64,000 nucleotides of DNA from Kitasatospora sp. MAA19. GTDB lineage: Bacteria > Actinomycetota > Actinomycetes > Streptomycetales > Streptomycetaceae. Positions 50,095-58,461 of the stretch are shown here, piece by piece (within the stretch, counting starts at the first letter, position 1; each line of letters opens with the position of its first letter). Made by a program: the position numbers and the translations under genes. The stretch covers positions 62,001-126,000 of the forward strand of contig NZ_JARXYZ010000008.1 in NCBI RefSeq assembly GCF_029894125.1. The letters run 5' to 3'. The notes under the pieces were generated by a model. It did not search any database, was not told the origin of the DNA, and worked only from the letters and a program-made list of their open reading frames with translations.

Positions 50095-52683
50095 TCAGTC
50101 CACGACCGGCAGCAGCTCCGGCAGGTGCCCGTCCGAGGCCAGCGCCGCCGCCCGGCGCTCGGCCGGCACCTCGCCGTAGGTGGTGGTGCGCTGGCGGTGC
50201 GGGCGGCCCGCCGCCTCGGCGATCGCCTGGAGGTCCCGCACCGACTTGTAACTCCCGTACGCCGAACCGGCCATCCGCGAGATGGTCTCCTCCATCAGCG
50301 TGCCGCCCAGGTCGTTGGCGCCCGAGCGGAGCATCTCGGCGGCGCCCTCCGCGCCCAGCTTGACCCAGCTGGTCTGGATGTTGGGGATGTGCGGGTGCAG
50401 CAGCAGCCGGGCCATCGCGACCACCGCGCGGTTGTCCCGGGCGGTCGGGCCGGGCCGGGCGATGCCGGCCAGGTAGACCGGCGCGTTGGTGTGGATGAAC
50501 GGCAGGGTCACGAACTCGGTGAAGCCACCGGTGCGCTGCTGGATCCCGGCGAGCAGCCGCAGGTGCCCGAGCCAGTGCGCCGGGGTGTCCACGTGCCCGT
50601 ACATCATCGTGGACGAGGAGCGGATGCCCAGCTCGTGCGCGGTGGTGACCACCTCGACCCAGGTGGCGGCCGGCAGCTTGCCCTTGGTGAGCACCCAGCG
50701 GACCTCGTCGTCCAGGATCTCGGCGGCGGTGCCCGGGATGCTGTCCAGGCCGTTCTCCTTGGCCCGCTGGAGCCAGTCGCGGATGGACAGGCCGGTGCGG
50801 GTCGCGCCGTTGACCACCTCCATCGGGGAGAAGGCGTGCACGTGGATGCCGGGCACCCGCTCCTTCACCGCGCGGGCGATGTCGAAGTAGGCGGTGCCGG
50901 GCAGGTCCGGGTGGATTCCGCCCTGCATGCAGACCTCGGTGGCGCCCACCTCCCAGGCCTGCGCGGCGCGGTCGGCGACCTGCTGCAGCGACAGGGTGTA
51001 GGCGTCGGCGTCGGTGCGGCGCTGGGCGAAGGCGCAGAAGCGGCAGCCGGTGTAGCAGACGTTGGTGAAGTTGATGTTCCGGGTGACGCAGTAGGTGACG
51101 TCCTCCCCGACGGCGTCCCGGCGGACGTCGTCGGCGATCCGGCAGAGCGCGTCCAGAGCCGGGCCGTCCGCGTGGAACAGCGCCAGCGCCTGGTCGTCGG
51201 TCAGCCGCGTCGGGTCGTCGGCGGCCACCGCCAGGGCCTCGCGCAGGTCGCCCGCGAGCCGCTCCGGCGCGCCGGCGGCGAGCACCTGCTCGCGCAGCAC
51301 CTCCCAGTCGCCGTAGACGTCCTCGAAGTCGGCCCGGCGGTCGCCGGTGCGCCCCTCGGTGTCGATGGTGGCGTGCAGGTCGGTCCGCCCGTACGCGTCG
51401 GGCAGGTCCTCGGGCTCCTGCCAGGGCAGGCCGCGGACCACCGCGTCCGGGTTCGCCAGCCCGGTCTGCGGGTCGGCCAGGGCGCGCACGTGCGGCAGCA
51501 CCCGCGGGTCCAGCCAGGGCTCGCCGCGCCGCACGTACTCGGGGTAGACGGCCAGGCGCTCGCGCAGCTCGAAGCCGGCCGCCGCAGAGCGCTCGGCGAG
51601 CCGCTCGATCTGCGGCCACGGGCGCTCGGGGTTGACGTGGTCGGGGGTCAGCGGGGAGACGCCGCCCCAGTCGTCGACGCCGGCCGCGATCAGCCGCCCG
51701 TACTCACCGTCCACCAGGTTCGGCGGCGCCTGCAGGCAGGCGGCCGGGCCCATCAGGTGCCGGGCCACCGCCACGGTGGCGACCAGCTCGTCCAGTTCGG
51801 CGTCGGGCATGCCGCGCATCGCCGTGTCCGGCTTGGCGCGGAAGTTCTGCAGGATCAGCTCCTGGACGCCGTGGTAGGCGCGGGAGACCTTGCGCAGCGC
51901 GAACAGCGACTCGGCGCGCTCCTGGTAGGTCTCGCCGATGCCGATCAGCAGGCCGCTGGTGAACGGGACGGAGCTGCGCCCGGCGTCCTCCAGCACCCGT
52001 AGCCGGACGGCCGGCTCCTTGTCCGGCGAGCCGAAGTGCGGGCCGCCGGGCTCGCTCCACAGCCGGGTGGCGGTGGTCTCCAGCATCATGCCCATCGAGG
52101 CGGAGACGGGCTTGAGCCGCTGGAAGTCCGTCCAGCTCAGCACCCCGGGGTTGAGGTGCGGGAGCAGGCCGGTCTCCTCCAGGATCCGGATCGACATCGC
52201 CCGCACGTAGGCGATGGTGTCGTCGTAGCCGTGCGCGTCGAGCCACTCGCGGGCCTCGGGCCAGCGGTCCTCCGGCTTGTCGCCGAGGGTGATCAGGGCT
52301 TCCTTGCAGCCGAGTTCGGCGCCGCGCCGGGCGACGTCCAGCACCTCGTCGGGGGACATGAACATCCCGTGGCCGGCGCGGCGCAGCTTGCCGGGGACGG
52401 TGACGAAGGTGCAGTAGTGGCACTTGTCGCGGCAGAGCCGGGTGAGCGGGATGAAGACGCTCTTGGAGTAGGTGATGACGCCGGGCCGCCCGGCCGCCGC
52501 CAGCCCGGCGTCTCGGACCCGGGCGGCGCCGGCACAGAGGTCGCTCAGGTCCTCGCCTCTGGCCTGGAGCAGCACGGCGGCCTCGGTCACGTCGAGGGCG
52601 ACGCCGTCCCGGGCGCGGCGCAGGGCGCGCCGCATCGCGTTAGCGGTCGGGGGGGTGCTTGCGTCCATGGCGGTTCCGTCCAT
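50095..52683 (-). CDS. fbiC: 7,8-didemethyl-8-hydroxy-5-deazariboflavin (Fo) synthase, CofG-CofH fusion
   Basis: 862 residues with two radical-SAM domains. The N-terminal (CofG) cluster is Cys84, Cys88, Cys91 (LCRDKCHYC) and the C-terminal (CofH) cluster is Cys543, Cys547, Cys550 (CYTGCRFC). It makes Fo, the chromophore of coenzyme F420, from tyrosine and a flavin precursor. The fused form is typical of actinobacteria. Neither fbiA/fbiB nor F420-dependent enzymes are in the window. ATG 52683 has TAGGGT 6 bases upstream and no ribosome-binding site; ATG 52668 is an alternative. Confidence 0.96.
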   Translation of the reverse strand: MDGTAMDASTPPTANAMRRALRRARDGVALDVTEAAVLLQARGEDLSDLCAGAARVRDAGLAAAGRPGVITYSKSVFIPLTRLCRDKCHYCTFVTVPGKLRRAGHGMFMSPDEVLDVARRGAELGCKEALITLGDKPEDRWPEAREWLDAHGYDDTIAYVRAMSIRILEETGLLPHLNPGVLSWTDFQRLKPVSASMGMMLETTATRLWSEPGGPHFGSPDKEPAVRLRVLEDAGRSSVPFTSGLLIGIGETYQERAESLFALRKVSRAYHGVQELILQNFRAKPDTAMRGMPDAELDELVATVAVARHLMGPAACLQAPPNLVDGEYGRLIAAGVDDWGGVSPLTPDHVNPERPWPQIERLAERSAAAGFELRERLAVYPEYVRRGEPWLDPRVLPHVRALADPQTGLANPDAVVRGLPWQEPEDLPDAYGRTDLHATIDTEGRTGDRRADFEDVYGDWEVLREQVLAAGAPERLAGDLREALAVAADDPTRLTDDQALALFHADGPALDALCRIADDVRRDAVGEDVTYCVTRNINFTNVCYTGCRFCAFAQRRTDADAYTLSLQQVADRAAQAWEVGATEVCMQGGIHPDLPGTAYFDIARAVKERVPGIHVHAFSPMEVVNGATRTGLSIRDWLQRAKENGLDSIPGTAAEILDDEVRWVLTKGKLPAATWVEVVTTAHELGIRSSSTMMYGHVDTPAHWLGHLRLLAGIQQRTGGFTEFVTLPFIHTNAPVYLAGIARPGPTARDNRAVVAMARLLLHPHIPNIQTSWVKLGAEGAAEMLRSGANDLGGTLMEETISRMAGSAYGSYKSVRDLQAIAEAAGRPHRQRTTTYGEVPAERRAAALASDGHLPELLPVVD

Positions 52684-52689
52684 GGCGCG

Positions 52690-52695
52690 ACCCTA
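52690..52695 (-). promoter_or_regulatory. -10 box of a leaderless promoter for fbiC
   Basis: On the minus strand TAGGGT, six bases, then ATG 52683. Confidence 0.5.
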
Positions 52696-52725
52696 CGCCA
52701 GGTGTCGTACGTTCGGAGGAGTCAA

Positions 52726-52744
52726 CCCTGAGGCCTTCTCAGGG
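52726..52744. promoter_or_regulatory. palindrome between fbiC and the LolA-like gene
   Basis: CCCTGAG, five bases, CTCAGGG. It is about 35 bases upstream of the fbiC -10 box and 120 bases before the divergent gene at 52866. It could be an operator or a small hairpin. Confidence 0.35.
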
Positions 52745-52865
52745 TCGGTGTACCCGGGAGGTTTACCCCGAACTGGCCCTGCAGGGCGATGACGGGGGCG
52801 GTCGGCGGGCCTCTAATGGAGGAGCACAGCCAATCGCTCGTGTTCACAGAGGAGTTGAGGACGCC

Positions 52866-54179
52866 ATGACCATTGACACGGCGGCGGGGGACAGCGTGGA
52901 CGGCGGTGTGCCGTACCGTTCGCGACGGCGCACCCTGGTACGGGCCGGGGTGCCGCTGGCGGTGGCCGCGGTGATCGCCACCGGGATCGGGCTGGTGCCC
53001 GCGCTGGCGGCCGACTCCCCGCCCGACCTTCCGACCCTGACGGCCGAGCAGGTGGTGGCCAAGGCGCTCGGCTCCGACGCGCAGAGCCTCTCCGGCACGG
53101 TGTCCGTCTCCACCGACCTCGGCCTGCCCAGCCAGCTGCTCGGCGCCGCGGCCGGCGGGCTCGGCGCGGCGGCCGGCCGCGGCGGGGGCCAGGACGGCGG
53201 CTCCTCGGCGGCGGACCCGCAGTCCAAGCTGCTCGGCCTGCTCGGCGGCGACCAGACCCTGCGGGTCGCGGTGGACGGCCCGGACCGCCAGCGGGTGGAC
53301 CTGCTGGAGAACATGGCCGGCTACACCGTCGTCCACAACGGCGACCAGGCCTGGGCCTGGGACAGCTCGACCAACACCGCCGTGCACCTGACCGGCCCGG
53401 CGGCGGCCGCCGCCCAGCACACCGGCAAGCACCCGGGCGCTCCGCTGACCGGGGTGCCGACGACCCCGCAGGAGGCCGCCCGGCAGTTCCTGGACGCGAG
53501 CGCGGGCACCACCTCGGTCACCGTGGCGGGCACCGCCAACGTGGCCGGGCAGAAGGCGTACCAGCTGAGCGTCAAGCCCACCCAGTCCGGTTCGACCGTC
53601 GCCGAGGTCCGGATCGCGGTCGCCGCCGACAACGGGGTGCCGCTCTCGGTCGTGGTCAAGGGCGTCGACGCTTCCACCGTCCTGGACGTGCACTTCACCG
53701 ACGTGTCCTTCGCCAAGCCGGCCGGCAAGACCTTCGACTTCACCGTGCCCAAGGGCGCCAAGGTGACGGAGCAGAAGGCGGACGGCGCCGCGGGACGGCA
53801 CGACGCGGCGGGGCAGGACGCGGCCGGCCAGGGCGCACCGGGCAAGGGCCAGGCGGGCAAGGGCCAGGCGGGCACGGGAGCGGACGGCCGGGGCCACGAC
53901 GGCGTGAACGTGATCGGCGAGGGCTGGACGACCGTGGTCTCGGCGCAGCTGCCCGCCGGCACCGTCGGCGCACCGCAGGACGGCGGGAAGAGCGGCAAGC
54001 ACGGCGGCCGGGGCCAGGCCCTGAACCCGCAGGCGCTGCTGAAGTCGCTCGGCAAGCCGGTCGGCGGCGGCACGCTGATCAGCACCAAGGTGGTGAACGT
54101 CCTGGTCACCGACGACGGCCGGGTCTTCGCCGGCGCGGTGACCCTGCCGGTGCTGCAGCACGCCGCCGGGGTGAACTGA
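52866..54179 (+). CDS. exported LolA-like (outer-membrane-lipoprotein-carrier fold) protein
   Basis: 437 residues. A membrane anchor or signal (about 25-46) precedes a LolA-type fold: LTAEQVVAKALGSDAQSLSGTVS, then VDLLENMAGYTVVHNGDQAWAWDSSTN. Two Gly/Ala/Gln/Lys-rich low-complexity inserts interrupt it (about 97-117 and 300-345). Actinobacterial members are thought to handle lipids or sense envelope state. GAGG is 6 bases before ATG 52866. It is followed after three bases by an ABC ATPase and permease, so it probably serves that transporter. Confidence 0.82.
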   Translation: MTIDTAAGDSVDGGVPYRSRRRTLVRAGVPLAVAAVIATGIGLVPALAADSPPDLPTLTAEQVVAKALGSDAQSLSGTVSVSTDLGLPSQLLGAAAGGLGAAAGRGGGQDGGSSAADPQSKLLGLLGGDQTLRVAVDGPDRQRVDLLENMAGYTVVHNGDQAWAWDSSTNTAVHLTGPAAAAAQHTGKHPGAPLTGVPTTPQEAARQFLDASAGTTSVTVAGTANVAGQKAYQLSVKPTQSGSTVAEVRIAVAADNGVPLSVVVKGVDASTVLDVHFTDVSFAKPAGKTFDFTVPKGAKVTEQKADGAAGRHDAAGQDAAGQGAPGKGQAGKGQAGTGADGRGHDGVNVIGEGWTTVVSAQLPAGTVGAPQDGGKSGKHGGRGQALNPQALLKSLGKPVGGGTLISTKVVNVLVTDDGRVFAGAVTLPVLQHAAGVN

Positions 54180-54182
54180 CGG

Positions 54183-55337
54183 ATGACCAAGGCTCCCGTA
54201 ACGGGGGACGTTACGGAGTCGGCCGGGGGTCCGGGCGCCGAGCAGCGCCCGGCCCCCGCGCCTTCCACCACCACCTCCCCCTCCTCCCCCTCCCCTGCCT
54301 CCGTTGTTTCCGGCACCGACGACGTGATCAGGACCCGCGGCCTGACCAAGCGCTTCCGGGGCGGCCAGCTCGCCGTGGACGGCCTGGACCTGAGCGTGCC
54401 GCGCGGCTCCGTCTTCGGCTTCCTCGGCCCGAACGGCTCCGGCAAGACCACCACCATCCGGATGCTGATGGGCCTGATCTCCCCCACCTCCGGCGTGGCC
54501 ACCGTCCTCGGCGAGCCGATGCCGCAGTCCGTCGCCGGCGTGCTGCCCCGGGTGGGCGCGCTGATCGAGGGCCCGGCGCTGTACGGCTTCCTCTCCGGGC
54601 GGGACAACCTGATCCGGTTCGACGCCGCCGATCCGACCGCCGACCCCCGCACCCGGCGCCACCGCGTCGAGACGGCGCTGGAGCGGGTCGGGCTGAGCGC
54701 GGCGGCGGGCAAGAAGGCCCGCGCCTACTCGCTGGGCATGAAGCAGCGGCTCGGCCTGGCCTCGGCGCTGCTGCAGCCGCGCGAGCTGCTGGTGCTGGAC
54801 GAGCCCACCAACGGGCTGGACCCGCAGGGCATGCGTGAGATCCGGGCGCTGGTGCGGGAGGTCGCGGGGGAGGGCACCACGGTGTTCCTCTCCTCGCACC
54901 TGCTGGACGAGATCGAGCAGGTCTGCTCGCACGCGGCGGTGATGTCCCGGGGCCGGCTGGTGGTGCAGGGCACCGTCGCCGAGCTGGCCGCCCGGGCGCA
55001 GGGCCGGCTGGTGGTCCGCACACCGGACGTCGCCCAGGCCGTGGAGGTGCTGGCGGCCCACCAGGTCGGTTCGCTGCTGCCCGGCGACGGGCGGGTGGAC
55101 GGCGAGCTCGGCGCGCTCGGGTCGTCGGCCGGCACGTCGGGCGGCACGTCGGGCGGCACGTCGGGCGGCACGTCGGGCGGCACGTCGGGCGGCACGTCGG
55201 CCGAGGAGGCGCTGCCGAAGCTGTGCGCGGCGCTGGTCGAGGCCGGCGTGCGGGTGCACGGGTTCGGGCTGGAGCGGGGCACGTTGGAGGACGCCTTCGT
55301 GGCGCTGACCGGGGAGGGCTTCGATGTCGCAGGCTGA
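54183..55337 (+). CDS. ABC transporter ATP-binding protein
   Basis: 384 residues. After a Ser/Thr/Pro-rich N-terminus of about 42 residues comes a DrrA-type ATPase: GPNGSGKTT Walker A, YSLGMKQRLGLA signature, LVLDEPTNGLDPQG Walker B and SSHLLDEIEQ switch. A run of TSGG units (about residues 318-339), encoded by a 12-bp DNA repeat, interrupts the C-terminal regulatory region. It is in an operon with the LolA-like gene upstream and the permease, whose start it overlaps by 14 bases. Confidence 0.92.
   Translation: MTKAPVTGDVTESAGGPGAEQRPAPAPSTTTSPSSPSPASVVSGTDDVIRTRGLTKRFRGGQLAVDGLDLSVPRGSVFGFLGPNGSGKTTTIRMLMGLISPTSGVATVLGEPMPQSVAGVLPRVGALIEGPALYGFLSGRDNLIRFDAADPTADPRTRRHRVETALERVGLSAAAGKKARAYSLGMKQRLGLASALLQPRELLVLDEPTNGLDPQGMREIRALVREVAGEGTTVFLSSHLLDEIEQVCSHAAVMSRGRLVVQGTVAELAARAQGRLVVRTPDVAQAVEVLAAHQVGSLLPGDGRVDGELGALGSSAGTSGGTSGGTSGGTSGGTSGGTSAEEALPKLCAALVEAGVRVHGFGLERGTLEDAFVALTGEGFDVAG
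55131..55202 (+). repeat. in-frame 12-bp tandem repeat, six copies
   Basis: GGCACGTCGGGC is repeated five times and then once as GGCACGTCGGCC, at exact period 12, inside the ABC ATPase gene. It codes for (GTSG)n. Because 12 is a multiple of three, copy-number change alters linker length without frameshift. Confidence 0.92.
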
Positions 55338-56214
55338 GACGGCGGGGCCCGCGGCACCGCCCGTCCGGATCGGGCGGCGGCCGCAGACGGCGGCCGGGTT
55401 CCTGGCGCTGTTCCGCAACGAGCTGCACCTGACCTTCCGCCGGATGCGCACCAAGGTGCTGCTGGGGATCCTGGCGGTGCTGCCGATCCTGATCGGCGTG
55501 GTCGTCAAGCTCAACACGGACAGCCCGCACGAGGGCGGCGGCGGCGTGAACTTCATCGCGCAGACCACCCAGAACGGCCTGTTCCTGGTGTTCACCGCGC
55601 TCGCGGTCGCGCTGCCGGTGTTCCTGCCGATGACGGTCGGCGTGGTCGCCGGGGACTCGGTCGCCGGCGAGGCGGCCACCGGGACGCTGCGCTACCTGCT
55701 GGTCGCGCCGGCCGGACGGACCAGGCTGCTGGCCGCCAAGTTCACCGCCGGGCTGGTGTTCTGCCTGGCCGCCACCGCGGCGGTCGCGGCGGCGGCGCTG
55801 GCCACCGGCGCCGCGCTGTTCCCGCTCGGCGAGGTGACGCTGATCTCCGGGGACACCATCGGCTTCGGCGACGCGCTGTTGCGGGCGGTCCTGGTGGCCG
55901 GGGTGGTGGCGGCCTCGCTGGCCGGGCTGGTGGCCATCGGGCTGTTCGTCTCCACGCTCACCGGCAGCGGCATCGCGGCGATGGCCGCGACCGTCGGGCT
56001 GGTGATCACCGTGCAGATCCTGGACGCCTTCCCGCAGCTGGACGCCGTCCGGCCGTTCCTGTTCACCCACTACTGGCTCAGCTTCGCGGACCTGCTGCGC
56101 CAGCCGATGTACTGGGACGGCGTGTGGAAGGACCTCGGCCTGCAGGCCGCCTACGTCGCCGTGTTCGGCGCGGCGGCCTGGTCCCGCTTCGCCAGCCGGG
56201 ACATCAGCGCCTGA
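55324..56214 (+). CDS. ABC-2 type transporter permease
   Basis: 296 residues, six transmembrane segments. FRNELHLTFRRMRTKVLLGILAVLP and DSVAGEAATGTLRYLLVAPAGRTRLLAAK are typical of ABC-2 exporters of the NatB/YhaP kind. GGAGGG is 5 bases before ATG 55324. Its last bases overlap the convergent rarD gene by 11. With the preceding ATPase and the LolA-like protein it forms one export unit; the cargo is unknown. Confidence 0.88.
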   Translation: MSQAETAGPAAPPVRIGRRPQTAAGFLALFRNELHLTFRRMRTKVLLGILAVLPILIGVVVKLNTDSPHEGGGGVNFIAQTTQNGLFLVFTALAVALPVFLPMTVGVVAGDSVAGEAATGTLRYLLVAPAGRTRLLAAKFTAGLVFCLAATAAVAAAALATGAALFPLGEVTLISGDTIGFGDALLRAVLVAGVVAASLAGLVAIGLFVSTLTGSGIAAMAATVGLVITVQILDAFPQLDAVRPFLFTHYWLSFADLLRQPMYWDGVWKDLGLQAAYVAVFGAAAWSRFASRDISA

Positions 56215-57172
56215 CCGCCGCCTCGGCGGGGGCGGGCTGCGGCACGGCCGCGGCCCGCCCCGCGCGGTCGGCCCGCAGCTGGCGCAGCGCGTCCCAGGTG
56301 AGCACCACGAGGGCCGCCCAGACCAGGGCGAACCCGGCCCAGCGGGAGGGCGGCATCGACTCGTGGAACACCGCCACGCCGATCAGGAACTGGAACACCG
56401 GCGCCAGGTACTGCAGCAGCCCGAGCACGGTCAGCGGCACCCGCACGGCCGCCGCGCCGAAGAACAGCAGCGGGATCGCCGTGACCACCCCGCTGATCAT
56501 CAGCAGCCCGGAGTGCCCCCAGCCGTACGAGCCGGCCACCGTGTGCCCGAAGGTGCCGCGCCCGCTGACCTCCAGGTAGACCAGGTAGCCGAGCGCGAAC
56601 GGGAACATGAAGGCGCTCTCCGCCGCCAGGCTCTCCAGCCCGCTCAGCCCGACCTTCTTCTTCAGCAGGCCGTACGTGGCGAAGGACAGCGCCAGGGTGA
56701 GCGCGATCCACGGCAGCCGCCCGTACGCGACGCTCAGCACCACGACGGCGGCCGCGCCGATGCCGACCGCCGTCCACTGCGCCACGCGCAGCCGCTCCTT
56801 GAGCATCAGGACGCCGAAGGCGATGGTGACCAGCGGGTTGATGAAGTAGCCGAGGCTGGTCTCGACCACGTGCCCGGCGTTGACGCCCCAGATGTAGACG
56901 CCCCAGTTGATCGAGATCACCACGGCCGCGCCGGCCAGCATGGCGACCCGGCGGGGCTGGCGCAGCAGCGGGCGTATCCAGCCCCAGTGCCGCTGGGCGA
57001 CCAGCAGCAGCACCACGGCGACCAGGGACCAGACCATCCGGTTGGCCAGGATGTCGTCGGCGGCGCCGGGCTCCAGCAGTGGCCAGAACAGGGGGAAGAG
57101 GCCCCAGATTCCGTAGGCCGCGAAGCCGTACCAGAGGCCTCGGCCGCTGTCCTGCTGGGTTGTCTCTGGCAT
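56204..57172 (-). CDS. rarD: EamA-family transporter, RarD type
   Basis: 322 residues, ten transmembrane helices in two EamA halves. It opens GLWYGFAAYGIWGLFPLFWPLL and contains NWGVYIWGVNAGHVVETSLGYFINPL, the RarD signature. It probably moves an amino acid or other small metabolite; chloramphenicol sensitivity gave the family its name, without a defined substrate. The stop is convergent with the ABC permease, 11 bases overlapping, with no room for a terminator. Confidence 0.92.
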   Translation of the reverse strand: MPETTQQDSGRGLWYGFAAYGIWGLFPLFWPLLEPGAADDILANRMVWSLVAVVLLLVAQRHWGWIRPLLRQPRRVAMLAGAAVVISINWGVYIWGVNAGHVVETSLGYFINPLVTIAFGVLMLKERLRVAQWTAVGIGAAAVVVLSVAYGRLPWIALTLALSFATYGLLKKKVGLSGLESLAAESAFMFPFALGYLVYLEVSGRGTFGHTVAGSYGWGHSGLLMISGVVTAIPLLFFGAAAVRVPLTVLGLLQYLAPVFQFLIGVAVFHESMPPSRWAGFALVWAALVVLTWDALRQLRADRAGRAAAVPQPAPAEAAVRR

Positions 57173-57411
57173 GGCCGCCTGCCCTCCGCGCGCGTGTGTC
57201 GAGGTGACGGTAGCGGGCGGAAGGGCAGGCTGTCATCTCCGTTTCCGCATTTTGGTCATGACATCGCTGACCTGGGGAAACCTCGGGCCCCGGGCGTCGG
57301 GCCCCGAGGCGTCCGGGGAGACGTCGGGCCTTGGCGTCCTGGGCGTCAGACCGCGAGCGCGGCGCGGACCGACCGCGCGTGGTCAGCGGCGCCCGCGCGT
57401 GACCGGCGCCG

Positions 57412-58185
57412 TCAGCCCTGCCCGCGCGTGACCAGCGCCGCCAGGCCGTCCAGGATGCGGGCCAGGCCGAAGGCGTACGCGTGGTCCGGGTCGTACGCGC
57501 CGCCGTGGGCCTCGCCGGCGGCGGCGCCCACCCGGGCGGCGACCGGGTAGCGCTCGGCGTCGAAGACCTTGGCGAGCAGGTCGGCGTTGGCGGCCCACCA
57601 CTGCGCGTCGGTCATCGCGCTGTCCTGCCGGGCGGCGCGCTCGTCGGCGGCCATCCGGGCGCAGGTCTGGACGAAGCCGAGCAGGTGGGTGAGCGCGGCG
57701 TCCAGCTCGACGTCGGGCAGGCCGGTGCCCTCGAAGGCGCGCAGCTCGTACTCGTACTTGGCCATCAGGCCCGGGCCGAGCGGCGGCCGGCTGGTGGAGA
57801 CGGCCGCGACCCAGGGGTGGGCGCGGTAGAGCGCCCGGTTGTCGTCGGCGACGGCGGTGACCCTGGCCCGCCAGCCGTCGCCGGCGGGGGTGCTGCGGGG
57901 CATCGCCGCGTAGGCCGTGTCCAGCATCAGGTCGAGCAGTTCGGCCTTGCCGGGGACGTAGGTGTACAGCGCCATCGGGGACAGCCCCAGCTCCTGCGCC
58001 ACCCGGCGCATGGTGACGGCCTCCACGCCCTCGGCGTCGGCGAGGGCGATGGCCGCGGCGGCGATCTCACCGGTCGACCGGGCCTGCTTCGGGCCGCGCC
58101 GCCCGGGCTTCTCCTCGGCGGTCAGCCCCCAGAGCAGGGCGAGGGTGCTCGCCGGGTCTCCTGCGCTGCTGCGGTCCGTGGCCAT
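57412..58185 (-). CDS. TetR/AcrR-family regulator
   Basis: 257 residues. The DNA-binding domain is at about 38-85 (EIAAAAIALADAEGVEAVTMRRVAQELGLSPMALYTYVPGKAELLDLMLD). A basic N-terminal extension contains KPGRRGPKQARST. The C-terminal ligand domain is of the TetR_C_11 type seen in tetracycline-like regulators. No dedicated target gene is adjacent: rarD is 240 bases downstream on the same strand, the divergent gene codes for a DUF6011 protein. Autoregulation at 58186-58225 is plausible. Confidence 0.9.
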   Translation of the reverse strand: MATDRSSAGDPASTLALLWGLTAEEKPGRRGPKQARSTGEIAAAAIALADAEGVEAVTMRRVAQELGLSPMALYTYVPGKAELLDLMLDTAYAAMPRSTPAGDGWRARVTAVADDNRALYRAHPWVAAVSTSRPPLGPGLMAKYEYELRAFEGTGLPDVELDAALTHLLGFVQTCARMAADERAARQDSAMTDAQWWAANADLLAKVFDAERYPVAARVGAAAGEAHGGAYDPDHAYAFGLARILDGLAALVTRGQG

Positions 58186-58213
58186 GGGGGGATCTTTTCA
58201 CGGGCCGCCCGGC

Positions 58214-58219
58214 TACCGT
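58214..58219 (+). promoter_or_regulatory. -10 box of a leaderless promoter for the DUF6011 gene
   Basis: TACCGT, six bases, ATG 58226; only 40 bases separate this start from the divergent TetR start. Confidence 0.5.
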
Positions 58220-58225
58220 CTCCCC

Positions 58226-58450
58226 ATGACCAGCGCCCCGACCAGCAGCCCGGACCCGGCCGGCCCCGTGCCGCTCCCGGGCACCGACACCCGCGAGGCC
58301 GTCCGACCCCGCGTCACCTGCCGCCGCTGCCACCGCCCGCTGCACGACCCGGAGTCGCGGATCCTCCGGCTCGGCCCGGAGTGCCGTGATCCGGCGGAGC
58401 GGGTCGCGCGCTTCGACGTCGACCAGGATCCGCTGCCGGGCGTCGGCTAG
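58226..58450 (+). CDS. DUF6011-type small Cys-rich protein
   Basis: 74 residues. A disordered first third is followed by TCRRCHRPLHDPESRILRLGPECRD, in which Cys-x2-Cys and a later Cys can bind zinc; the pattern matches DUF6011. The function is unknown. It is divergent from the TetR gene and its stop is 11 bases from the convergent TPR gene. Confidence 0.7.
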   Translation: MTSAPTSSPDPAGPVPLPGTDTREAVRPRVTCRRCHRPLHDPESRILRLGPECRDPAERVARFDVDQDPLPGVG

Positions 58451-58461
58451 GGCGTCCGGCC

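Noticed and set aside
57290..57430. CGCGCGTGACCAGCGCC direct repeats at the 3' end of the TetR gene
   Set aside because: Partly coding (the C-terminal VTRGQG), short and imperfect. It probably arose by local slippage and gives no support for an attachment site.
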